A DNA stretch of 46,133 bases from Myxococcales bacterium (lineage in GTDB: Bacteria; Myxococcota_A; Polyangia; Haliangiales; Haliangiaceae): NCBI GenBank assembly GCA_947483555.1, contig CANKMW010000079.1, positions 1 through 46,133 of the forward strand. The letters are read 5' to 3'. Made by a program: the position numbers and the translations under genes. The notes below the pieces were generated by a model. That model was not told the origin of the DNA. It worked only from the letters and a program-made list of their open reading frames with translations, and did no database searches. This document shows, in pieces, positions 17,845 to 25,570 of this stretch (the first letter of the stretch is position 1; every line of letters starts with the position of its first letter).

Positions 17845-19065
17845 ATGTCGTCAGGCGTGGATACCGCGAACCTGCTCCGCCTCCCCAACGACGCGGACAC
17901 GGCTGACCGTGTGCGCGCGTGGGTCGCCGCCAGCCCGGTGCTCCTGTTCGACGTCGCCACCGCCATCTCCGCGGGAGACGGCGCCTGGCCCGCCGAGGCG
18001 GTCACGCGGGTGGCGCAGGAGAGCGTCGAGGCGGTGCGCGGCGCCCCCATGGGCGACGTGTGCGCGGCGATCGGCGAGATGCTGCTCGGCCGCGAGGTCG
18101 ACCACGCCCTCGAGTGGCTGCGCGAGACCGGCCTGCTGGCGATCGTCTTTCCCGAGCTCGAGGCCACGGTGCACCTGGTGCAGGAAACCGGACGCCAGCA
18201 CAAGGACGTCTGGAGCCACACCAAGCAGGTCGTGAAGCAGTCGGTGCGACGGCCGCTGGTGCGCTGGGCGGCGCTGCTCCACGACATCGGCAAGGTTCCG
18301 ACGCGGACGTTCACCGACGAGGGAGTCCACTTCCACGGCCACGCCGAGGTCGGCGCCCGCATGTTCGACAAGGTGAGTCAGCGGCTGCCGTTCGATCGCG
18401 ACCAGCGGCGCTCGATCCGCTTCCTCATTCGCCACCATCTGCGCTCGAACCAGTACAGCGATCAGTGGACCGACAGTGCGGTGCGACGCTTCCATCGCGA
18501 GATGGCGCCGCAGCTCCACGACCTGCTCGACCTGTCGCGCGCCGACATCACGTCGAAGCGGCCGGGGCGGCGCAAGCAGATCCTCGAGCAGATCGCGGCG
18601 CTCTCCGAGCGCATGGAGCGGCTCGCCGAGGAGGACGCCAGGCTGCCGCCGCTGCCGGGCGGGGTCGGCATCGCGATCATGGAGACGTTCCACCTGCCGC
18701 CGTCCAAGCTGATCGGCGACCTCAAGCGCTTTCTCGAGGACCAGGTGACCGCGGGTACGCTCGAGGCGCGGCGCGAGGACGCCTACTACGTGGCGCACCT
18801 GGCGCGGTCGGGCCGTGTGCCGGGGCTCGACCCCGACCAGGCGCGCCAGATCGCCGCCGCGGGTGGGCTCGATTCCGACGCCAGCGCCGAGGCCGAAGCG
18901 GCCGAGATGGCTGGTGATTTCGCCGAGCCCCGCGTCGACGTCGAGCCCGAGAAGCACGACGGCGACCCGGCGCGGCCACACGACGGACCGGCGGCGTGTG
19001 GCGCCGATGAGGACGCCGTGGGACAGATGGACCCCGACGGACACGGCGGACACGACCACGGATAG
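17845..19065 (+). CDS. HD-domain protein related to the C-terminal half of CCA-type tRNA nucleotidyltransferases
   Basis: 406 residues. The HD phosphohydrolase core spans roughly 118-225: HKDVWSHTKQVV, LLHDIGK (His146-Asp147), FHGHAEVGARM and RFLIRHHLR supply the metal-ligand pattern. The arrangement EWLRETGLLAIVFPELEA..., HD, then KLIGDLKRFLEDQVTAGTLEARREDA resembles the HD and C-terminal regions of bacterial CCA-adding/poly(A) polymerase-type proteins, but the N-terminal nucleotidyltransferase domain is absent. Phosphohydrolase activity is plausible; the substrate is unknown. The C-terminal 60 residues are acidic and end in a His-rich metal-binding-like tail (DGHGGHDHG). The next gene starts 33 bases later. 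Confidence 0.8.
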   Translation: MSSGVDTANLLRLPNDADTADRVRAWVAASPVLLFDVATAISAGDGAWPAEAVTRVAQESVEAVRGAPMGDVCAAIGEMLLGREVDHALEWLRETGLLAIVFPELEATVHLVQETGRQHKDVWSHTKQVVKQSVRRPLVRWAALLHDIGKVPTRTFTDEGVHFHGHAEVGARMFDKVSQRLPFDRDQRRSIRFLIRHHLRSNQYSDQWTDSAVRRFHREMAPQLHDLLDLSRADITSKRPGRRKQILEQIAALSERMERLAEEDARLPPLPGGVGIAIMETFHLPPSKLIGDLKRFLEDQVTAGTLEARREDAYYVAHLARSGRVPGLDPDQARQIAAAGGLDSDASAEAEAAEMAGDFAEPRVDVEPEKHDGDPARPHDGPAACGADEDAVGQMDPDGHGGHDHG

Positions 19066-19098
19066 GTCCGGCGCGCCTTCCGCACGTTTGGAGGCTTC

Positions 19099-21219
19099 AT
19101 GCGCAGGGTCGTGGGTTTGTTGCTGCTGGCAGCGTGTGGTTCGGACGTTCGGGCCACCAGACCGACCACCCCGGGAGTGCCGGGCGCGAGCGCCGCGGGC
19201 GCCGGGACCGCCGCCGCCGTCGCGGTGGTCGCCACCGGACCGACGGTGACGGCCGCGCCGCCGCGGGGCGTGCCGCACTACGCCGCCGTGGTCGCGACCG
19301 CCGTGAGCCGCGGCGGTACCGCCGCGTTGTCGCGCGATGCGCTGGGCGAGGTCCGGGTGTGGCCCACGCTCGACGGCCGGGTCGCCGCGCAATCGGTGCC
19401 GGTGCGCGGCGTGACCGCGATGCGGCTCCAGGATCACGGCGACGGGATGCTGGCCGGCTTCGCCGAGAGCAGCGGTGGCGGGCACCTGGTGCGCTTCGAT
19501 CGCCGCGGCGTCCGCCTCGGGGTCGCCGACCTCACCGGCCCGGGCACCGTCCTGCACGTCGCGCCGCTCGCCGACACCTCGGGCGCACTGGTGCTGTTCG
19601 CCGATCACAGCCTGGCGCTGGTCGGTCCCGACGGCGCCACCCGCGACACGCTGGCGCGTCGTGGGGTGCGGTTGCGCGCCATCGAGGCGGTCGGCGCGAA
19701 CGCCGCGATCGTGCTGATGCGTCGCTCCGAAGGCGACGGCAGCGTGGTCAACTTCGTCGCCCGCGTCGAAACCGCCGGCGGCAAGCTGACGCTGGGCAAC
19801 GAGGTCGTGCTGCCATTCGAACCGCTCGAGCCGACCCGCTTCGCGGCCACCGCCGACGGCCGCCGGGTGGCCTACGCTCGCGATCCCGACGACGCGCGGG
19901 CCCGCCGCGACGCCAAGGGCAAGGGCGAGCCCGCCGAGCGCCGGGCCGCAGACCGCCCGGCGGTGAGCCCGACCCCAGGGCGGATCGCGGTTCTCGATCT
20001 CGGCACCGGCAAGGAGGTCACGCCCGACGAGCTTCGCGCCCAGATCTTCAACGACGTCGTCACGCTCGGCTTCTCGTCGGCCGATCGGCTGCACGTCTTC
20101 GAGCAGACCAACCAGTCCGAGGTCGACCTGGCCAGCGGCATCCTGATCGCCGGCAACCTGGTGCGCACCGCGGCCGCGTCGGTCGGCGACGGCCTGCTGG
20201 TCACCGGCTACGAGGTCTCGTTGTTGACCCAGGTTCCGGGCGGCGCGGTGCGCTACCTCGGCTGGCAGGCCAACGTGCCGCAGCGAGTCGCGCTGTCGAA
20301 CGACGGTCGGCGCGCGGCGTGGGCCAGCGCCCGCGGCGACCTGATCATCGAGACGCTCGACGGCAGCGCCGAGATCTTCGGCGGCCTGTTCGAGGCGCCG
20401 ATCAGCTTCGTCAGCTTCGTCGGCGACGACCACGTGCTGCTCGGTTCGGGCCGCGGCACCGTGCACCTGGTCGACGCCCGCACCGGCACGGAGCAAGGCG
20501 CGATGGCGCCACCGGGGCCGATCAGCCGCGTCGATGTCGACCCCAGGACCGGCTGGCTGGCCGGGCTGCGGCCGGGCGGTGGCGTGTGGCTGGTCAAGAT
20601 CGTGCCCGGTCAGCCGATGCCGACCACGACCTACGCGGTGGCCGATGGCGCCCAGCAGTTCGGGTTGCTGGCCGCCGCCGCGCCCGACGCGCCGTTGTTG
20701 CTGACCGTCGACGGCAAGCAGGTGGCGCGGCGCTACAACGAGACCGAGCTGATCGCCGGGGTGTCGGCGAAGTCGATCCGTGAACGGCCGGTGATCACGC
20801 TGCCGCGCGCGATGACGCGCTTCGACCGCCAGGGCCGCGGCTACGCCGTCGAGACCCGCAAGCTGACGGTGTTCGACGGCGCGACCACGGTCCACACCAT
20901 CCCGGTCGGGTTCGACATCCACGACATCGCGATCAGCGACGTCGGCGCCCGCATGGTCGTGTTCGGGCTGCAGACCTCGGTCGCCGAGCTCGGCACCGAC
21001 GGCAAGACGCGATGGACGCTGTCGATGGGACCGGGCGGGCGATGGGCGTGGACGTTCTCCGGCGACGGCACTCGCCTGGCCGTGGTCGGCAGCGGCGGTG
21101 GACTGGTCGTCGACACCGCCAGCGGAGAGCAGGTCGCCGCCGGCTGCGCCTGGCGCTTCGCCGCCACCGCGGCGCCGCCGATGTCGCGCGCGGTCGGCGT
21201 GGCCCCGGTGTGTCGCTAG
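19099..21219 (+). CDS. Beta-propeller-like lipoprotein
   Basis: 706 residues with a lipoprotein signal: MRRVVGLLLLAACGS has a clear lipobox (LAAC, Cys13), so the mature protein is probably anchored in a membrane and faces the periplasm or cell surface. The body is built from repeated beta-strand units with DGRRVAYARD, NDGRRAAWASARGDLIIETLDG, GSGRGTVHLVDARTGTEQGA and SGDGTRLAVVGSGGGLVVDTASGE, the pattern of WD40/YVTN-like propellers. A GGAGG Shine-Dalgarno precedes ATG 19099. A charged Arg/Asp/Glu-rich loop lies around residues 265-290. The binding partner is unknown. Confidence 0.82.
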   Translation: MRRVVGLLLLAACGSDVRATRPTTPGVPGASAAGAGTAAAVAVVATGPTVTAAPPRGVPHYAAVVATAVSRGGTAALSRDALGEVRVWPTLDGRVAAQSVPVRGVTAMRLQDHGDGMLAGFAESSGGGHLVRFDRRGVRLGVADLTGPGTVLHVAPLADTSGALVLFADHSLALVGPDGATRDTLARRGVRLRAIEAVGANAAIVLMRRSEGDGSVVNFVARVETAGGKLTLGNEVVLPFEPLEPTRFAATADGRRVAYARDPDDARARRDAKGKGEPAERRAADRPAVSPTPGRIAVLDLGTGKEVTPDELRAQIFNDVVTLGFSSADRLHVFEQTNQSEVDLASGILIAGNLVRTAAASVGDGLLVTGYEVSLLTQVPGGAVRYLGWQANVPQRVALSNDGRRAAWASARGDLIIETLDGSAEIFGGLFEAPISFVSFVGDDHVLLGSGRGTVHLVDARTGTEQGAMAPPGPISRVDVDPRTGWLAGLRPGGGVWLVKIVPGQPMPTTTYAVADGAQQFGLLAAAAPDAPLLLTVDGKQVARRYNETELIAGVSAKSIRERPVITLPRAMTRFDRQGRGYAVETRKLTVFDGATTVHTIPVGFDIHDIAISDVGARMVVFGLQTSVAELGTDGKTRWTLSMGPGGRWAWTFSGDGTRLAVVGSGGGLVVDTASGEQVAAGCAWRFAATAAPPMSRAVGVAPVCR

Positions 21220-21289
21220 TTCCGCGAGCAAGCGGTCGAGTTCCGCTCCATCTCGACGTCACTCGACGGCCGGTTCGTCCTCGCTGGGG

Positions 21290-22012
21290 TCACTCGCAGC
21301 CGACGTAGTACGACGTCGACACGGAGCCGCTGTCGGTCGACTTGCTGCCGTTGACGGCGACGCAGCCCTTGCCGACGAAGACGTTGTTGCCACGGCCGTC
21401 GCTGCGATAGACGGAGTCGCCGCCGCCGCTCGCCTGCCGGCGCTGCTGGGCAACGACGTACACGTTGAAGAGCGGCGGACCACCCTCCTGGCCCGCGTTG
21501 CCCTGCGCGTCCACCCACCAGCGGCCGGGGTACACCTGCCCGAGCATCTGCACGAGCGCGGCGTGGTCCTGGGCGTGGATCTCTCGTCCGTTGATGAACA
21601 CGCCCGTGACCTGACCGCTGCCGCCGCCCGACGCGTTTGCTGGGAGCGGCGCGCCGAGTTCGAGGCCCGGGGCCACGAAACCGATCGTCGGACCGCCCCA
21701 CATGCCGGTCGCACCGCTGGTGCGATCGTACCAGTAGGCGCCGTCGGGCAACTGGCGCCCGTACATCGTCTCGAGCTGCACGATGATCTGCCAGTCGGCC
21801 CCGGTGGCGACGCGGCCGTTGAAGCTGGCCGTGCGTCCCGCGTGCGTGGCGCTCGCCGCCGGCGCAGCAGCCGGTGCCGCGGACGGCGGCACAGGGGCCG
21901 GCGCGGGTTGCATCGGGGGCTGCGGCTGCATCGCGGGTGCGGCGGTCGGCGCGGGAGCACAAGCGGTCGCGGCGAGCACACTGACGATGGCGAACGTGGC
22001 GATTCGTTTCAT
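21290..22012 (-). CDS. Lipoprotein of unknown function
   Basis: 240 residues. The signal MKRIATFAIVSVLAATACAP ends in a lipobox with Cys18. A Pro/Ala/Gln-rich linker (about 19-55) follows, then a globular part with TASFNGRVATGADWQIIVQLETMYGRQLPDGAYWYD, VTGVFINGREIHAQDHAALVQMLGQVYPGRWWVDAQGNAG and a C-terminal YVGCE. ATG 22012 has GGAGAGGA upstream. I do not recognise the globular domain. It is divergent from the gene at 22211 across a 198-base spacer with an inverted repeat. Confidence 0.8.
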   Translation of the reverse strand: MKRIATFAIVSVLAATACAPAPTAAPAMQPQPPMQPAPAPVPPSAAPAAAPAASATHAGRTASFNGRVATGADWQIIVQLETMYGRQLPDGAYWYDRTSGATGMWGGPTIGFVAPGLELGAPLPANASGGGSGQVTGVFINGREIHAQDHAALVQMLGQVYPGRWWVDAQGNAGQEGGPPLFNVYVVAQQRRQASGGGDSVYRSDGRGNNVFVGKGCVAVNGSKSTDSGSVSTSYYVGCE

Positions 22013-22120
22013 GGCGTCCTCTCCACTGCAGCCGTGGTGCCACGCGTCGGCCAGGACCGTCCGGCTGCCTTGGCGCTCGGTGCCCCATGGGACAGCATCA
22101 TTGTTTGGCCATCCAGCACC

Positions 22121-22145
22121 GCGATACGGGCCGCTCACGTATCGC
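22121..22145. promoter_or_regulatory. Inverted repeat in divergent spacer (putative operator)
   Basis: GCGATACG and CGTATCGC are perfect eight-base arms separated by nine bases, centred between the divergent lipoprotein genes at 22012 and 22211. The arms and spacing fit a dimeric regulator site serving both genes, but a hairpin in the left leader is equally possible. Confidence 0.4.
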
Positions 22146-22210
22146 TGGAGCGGCAGTAGCGGCTGGAGGCGCGCGGCGGCTGTGGGCGCGGTACGCTCGC
22201 CGCGAATTCC

Positions 22211-23056
22211 ATGCGCGCCAAGCTCGTCCTCGTCATGGCCGCAGCGTGCGGCGCGCCCGCGCCTGGCAGCGGCACCACGACGTCCGCGCCGCTGACGCCC
22301 TCCCCGCCTCCGCCGACGCTCGCCGATTCGGCGATGCAGCCCCTGGCCTTCATGGCCGGCGCCTGGCGCACCGAGGACGGCACGATCGAGATCTGGACCC
22401 CGGCCGGCGACGCGCTGTTCGGCGTGACCTTCGCCGGCGGCGGCTTCGAGTGCGTGATCCTCGCCGCCGACGACGGCGTCCCGACGTACACCGCCATGCC
22501 GGGCGGGCAGAAATCGGTCCCCTTCCGGCTCGACGGCGCGGTGACCGGCGACGACGCGCGCTTCACCAACGCCGCGCACGATCATCCGCAGCTCATCCAC
22601 TACGTCCGCCTCGGCGAGACCATGGACGCCACCGTCAGCATGCTCGACGGCAGCGACGCGCTGCGCTTCCATTTCACGCGCGTGGACCTGCCGGCGGCGC
22701 CCGTGCTCGCCGATGCCGATCGCCAGTTCGCCGCCGACACCGCCACCGGCGGCGCCACGGCGTGGACCTCGTGGTTCGACGCCGAGGGCGCCATGATCCG
22801 ACCCGCCGGCCGCGTCGAGGGCCGCGCCGCGGTCGAAGCCGCCATGACCCCGCTGTTCTCCGATCCGGAGCGGCGCCTCGAGTGGGAGCCGGTCGCCTCG
22901 GGCTTCGCACCGACCGACGGCCTCGGCTTCACCGTCGGCTCCTCCCGCCTGATGGAGTCGGGCAAGCAGACCTGGCGCGGCGCCTACGTCACCATCTGGC
23001 GCAAGCAGGCCGACGGCACCTGGCGCGTCCTCTTCGACACCGGCGACGACGCGTAG
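22211..23056 (+). CDS. Lipoprotein joining a DUF6265-like and a SnoaL/DUF4440-like domain
   Basis: 281 residues. MRAKLVLVMAAACGA gives a lipobox with Cys13. Residues about 45-150 (LAFMAGAWRTEDGTIEIWTPAGDALFGV and HDHPQLIHYVRLG) look like the DUF6265 beta-barrel found in small secreted proteins. Residues about 165-280 (DRQFAADTATGGATAWTSWF, GRVEGRAAVEAAMTPLF, WRGAYVTIWRKQADGTWRVLFDTGDD) fit a SnoaL-like/DUF4440 fold, a small alpha+beta cone seen in ligand-binding and ketosteroid-isomerase-like proteins. I know of the two domains separately; the fusion's role is not known. Confidence 0.78.
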   Translation: MRAKLVLVMAAACGAPAPGSGTTTSAPLTPSPPPPTLADSAMQPLAFMAGAWRTEDGTIEIWTPAGDALFGVTFAGGGFECVILAADDGVPTYTAMPGGQKSVPFRLDGAVTGDDARFTNAAHDHPQLIHYVRLGETMDATVSMLDGSDALRFHFTRVDLPAAPVLADADRQFAADTATGGATAWTSWFDAEGAMIRPAGRVEGRAAVEAAMTPLFSDPERRLEWEPVASGFAPTDGLGFTVGSSRLMESGKQTWRGAYVTIWRKQADGTWRVLFDTGDDA

Positions 23057-23139
23057 GCTGCCGGACGGGCCGGACGGCCGTACGCGCCCTCACATCGGGA
23101 TTGGCGACGATCGGCGCGGCGAGGTAGCGACAGCGATGT

Positions 23140-24120
23140 TCACGGCGCCCATCGCAGCGGGCCGCGGGCGGGCTCGCCATCGGAGGCAGGCCTGGTGACG
23201 AGCAGGCGCCGGCCACGGACATCACGGGCGACCACGCGATCGTTGCCCATCTCGCGGGCGATGACGGCGCGCGCAGGCGGTTCGACCGGATGCTCGGCCG
23301 GCGACTCGGTGCGCTGATCGCCGGTCGCGAGATCGATCCACACCACGTCGGCCTCGTCGCCGATGCGGCCAAAGGTCCCGCCGTCCCACGGATGCGAGCA
23401 CGGCGACGGCCGGGTGTCGCTGATGCCCCAGCGAGCGACCACCGCGCCATCACCGTCGGTGTCGCGGCTGACGACCTCGGCACGGACCCACGTGCTGCGA
23501 CCGGGAGCCGGCTCGAGCGACCAGATGCGGCCCTCGAGCTCGAGCGGGAGCTGGGCGCCCGTGTCGAGTGCCCGCATGGTCAACGTCGCCCCGAGCGACC
23601 ACGCCATCCACGCGCCGTCGCCGCTGAACGCGGCCGCGATCGGCGGCGGATCGCGATCGGTGGCGAGGACCGGCGTCACCTCGGTCACCTGGCGCGACCG
23701 CACGTCGATCAGATGGAGACCGCCGGTGCGCCAGACCGCGAGCCAGCGATCGTCGACCGACGTCGCCAGGGGCGCGTCGATCGACCCGCCCTCGCCGGAG
23801 CCGAGCACCAGCGTCGGAAGCATCCGGTCGCCGATGGCGAGCCCTTCCATGAACGTCGTCGAGCGCGTGCCGTTGTGATCGGTGTCCTGGGCCTGGCACA
23901 GGAGCAGCCAGCTACCGTCGGCGGCCAGGGACTCGACCTTGACCGACGCATCGGCGCCGATCGCGCCATCGGGCGAGACCGGGTCCGGCCACCGGCCGGT
24001 GGTCGGCGACGGCGGATCGGGCGGCTCGGGACCACGCGCCGGACCGCCGCCGGGGCAGCCGGCGAGCGCGACGACGATCAGCAATGCCGGCGGGCGGCGG
24101 CGACGGAAGCGCATCACCAT
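23140..24120 (-). CDS. Lipoprotein with propeller-like repeats, unknown function
   Basis: 326 residues from ATG 24120, which has a GGAG seven bases upstream; ATG 24114 is an alternative. An Arg-rich n-region and LLIVVALAGCPGG give a lipobox (Cys22). A Pro/Gly-rich linker follows, then beta-strand repeats such as VDDRWLAVWRTGGLHLIDVRSRQVTEVTPV and FSGDGAWMAWSLGATLTMRALDTGAQLPL, reminiscent of TolB/WD40-like blades. No catalytic motif is visible. The 83-base gap from the stop of 22211-23056 holds nothing recognisable. Confidence 0.75.
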   Translation of the reverse strand: MVMRFRRRRPPALLIVVALAGCPGGGPARGPEPPDPPSPTTGRWPDPVSPDGAIGADASVKVESLAADGSWLLLCQAQDTDHNGTRSTTFMEGLAIGDRMLPTLVLGSGEGGSIDAPLATSVDDRWLAVWRTGGLHLIDVRSRQVTEVTPVLATDRDPPPIAAAFSGDGAWMAWSLGATLTMRALDTGAQLPLELEGRIWSLEPAPGRSTWVRAEVVSRDTDGDGAVVARWGISDTRPSPCSHPWDGGTFGRIGDEADVVWIDLATGDQRTESPAEHPVEPPARAVIAREMGNDRVVARDVRGRRLLVTRPASDGEPARGPLRWAP

Positions 24121-24828
24121 GACAGCTCCATCTGCTCGGCGAAGCCACGCATCCCGTCGATGGTCACCTTGCGACCGCCCTCGAGGAGCACGAGTGAAAC
24201 GAGTACGAGTGCGCGACTCCCCGTCGTCCTGGGCCAGCGCGTGAGCCAGCGCGAGCGCACGCGCGCGCTGAGTCGAAGGACGCATTCCGCCAATTCAGAG
24301 CACGAACCCACGGCCTGCACATCGTGCCACAATGGATCTGATGACCGGTACGGGGACCGGACTGACGCCTTCCTCCGCCCAGAGGACGACCGGGTCGTCC
24401 TCGCTCGGCGTCGGTCGTCGCATCCTCCGCACCCGCGGCTGAGACCACCCTCACTCCTGTCCGCGCCGACCCCGCCGTCCCCGCCGCCCGCGCCATCCGC
24501 TTCCACGTCCCCGCCCCGACCGCACCACTGCCGCCGCTTCACACCATCGGCGTCTGGGTCCGCTTCATGGTCGGCTGCCTGACGCTCCTCCTCGGCGTCG
24601 GCGCCGAAGCTAGTGGCAAATGTGCCTGGCATGCCGAACCGGCATGCCGAAACCACCGCGGCATACCGAACCGGCATGCCGAAACCGCCGCGAGGTCGTC
24701 GGGCCGAGATGGAGTTTCGAGGACCTGCGCACCGACGGCGCGGGCGCGGAGCTTGCTCCATGACGACTTGCTCGCCAACCAGGGACGGCACGGCGCCGGC
24801 CCGCGAGCAGAGCTTCAAGGAGCCCATC
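24121..24828. other. Gene-free spacer of about 700 bases
   Basis: Reading frames across this stretch on both strands are Arg/Ser-rich or low-complexity and have no credible start sites, so I call no gene. It holds a short cluster of ACGAGT-type repeats near 24188-24215 and a 32-base tandem duplication with inverted repeats at 24629-24692. It presumably contains the promoters of the flanking divergent lipoprotein genes. Confidence 0.6.
24629..24692. repeat. Tandem duplication of a 32-base unit containing inverted repeats
   Basis: Two adjacent 32-base copies (24629-24660 and 24661-24692) differ at two positions. Copy one begins with the perfect inverted repeat GCATGCCG-AAC-CGGCATGC; copy two carries the same with one mismatch (GCATACCG). 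The tandem lies 137 bases before the lipoprotein gene at 24829, a layout that fits a double operator. Confidence 0.7.
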
Positions 24829-25482
24829 ATGTCCCCCGGATTTCGCACCTGTCTCGCCACCACCGCGCTCGGTCTGTTCACCATCACCGCCTGCGTCGAT
24901 CCGTCCGACGTCGATGACGTCGCCGCCGGGCTCGAGTCGCAGCCTGGCACGTACCTCGTGGCCAACGGCTTCGCCGGCTCGGCGCGGTTCTACATCGACG
25001 TCACGGTGCAGGCGCAGGCGCAGACGAAGTCGAAGCTGCTCGAGTGCCAGCTCGCGATCGGCGCCGATTCGGCGTCAGCGGCGTGCCCGTCGCTGCCCTC
25101 CCTCCCCGTTCACCTGGTCGCCGACGACGGCGAGCCGGCCGGCCGGCTCATCGAGGTCGGCTTCGCGCCCCTGGCCGCGGCGCTCGCCAACCGCGGACTG
25201 ACGGTGATCGCGATCGATCCCGGTGACGAAGACCCGGGCTACCACCCGGCCGAGGCGGTGTGGGACTGGTGGCTGGGAATCTGGAACTGCCAGGCCAGCC
25301 AGGCCGATATCGACACGTGCAACAACTCGATCTGCGCCGAACACGGGGGCGGCGACGTGACCGTGGACGAACAGAACCCGAGCAACAACCCGTTCGCCGA
25401 GCCATCGTGTGAGGTGACGTGCACCTGTTCCGATGGCCTCGAAGAAGACTGGATCGACCCGCCCCAGGTGCAGGGCGTCTGA
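24829..25482 (+). CDS. Cys-containing lipoprotein, unknown function
   Basis: 217 residues from ATG 24829 with AAGGAG seven bases upstream. The signal RTCLATTALGLFTITACVDP has a lipobox-like TAC. The mature part starts acidic (DPSDVDDVAAGLE), followed by GTYLVANGFAGSARFYIDVTV. The C-terminal 60 residues hold six cysteines (NCQ, DTCNNSIC, PSCEVTCTC), suggesting disulphides outside the cytoplasm. I do not recognise the family. The next gene (eCIS-like effector) starts 88 bases later in the same direction, so they may be co-expressed, although that gene has its own -10-like box. Confidence 0.75.
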   Translation: MSPGFRTCLATTALGLFTITACVDPSDVDDVAAGLESQPGTYLVANGFAGSARFYIDVTVQAQAQTKSKLLECQLAIGADSASAACPSLPSLPVHLVADDGEPAGRLIEVGFAPLAAALANRGLTVIAIDPGDEDPGYHPAEAVWDWWLGIWNCQASQADIDTCNNSICAEHGGGDVTVDEQNPSNNPFAEPSCEVTCTCSDGLEEDWIDPPQVQGV

Positions 25483-25556
25483 GGTCGCAACCCGCGGGGG
25501 TGTGACAGGCAAGCGCGCTGGCGCGATCGAAGGGGAGGCAATCTCGCCTTTTCTCG

Positions 25557-25562
25557 TATGAT
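25557..25562 (+). promoter_or_regulatory. Possible -10 box for the eCIS-like effector gene
   Basis: TATGAT lies eight bases before GTG 25571, with no Shine-Dalgarno between. The two ATGs in this stretch (25558 and 25561) cannot be starts of the effector; the second runs into TGA after five codons. A leaderless mRNA is the simplest reading. Confidence 0.35.
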
Positions 25563-25570
25563 GAGCAGCC

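Noticed and set aside
17851..21231. A 1126-codon minus-strand frame across the HD and propeller genes
   Set aside because: Same cause; low-complexity product, and the plus-strand genes have clear motifs and a Shine-Dalgarno.
24629..24692. CRISPR-like array
   Set aside because: Only two directly adjacent copies, no spacers and no cas genes.
24613..24828. N-terminal extension of the lipoprotein gene from an upstream ATG at 24613
   Set aside because: The extension is Arg/Pro-rich and would bury the lipoprotein signal; ATG 24829 has AAGGAG at proper spacing.
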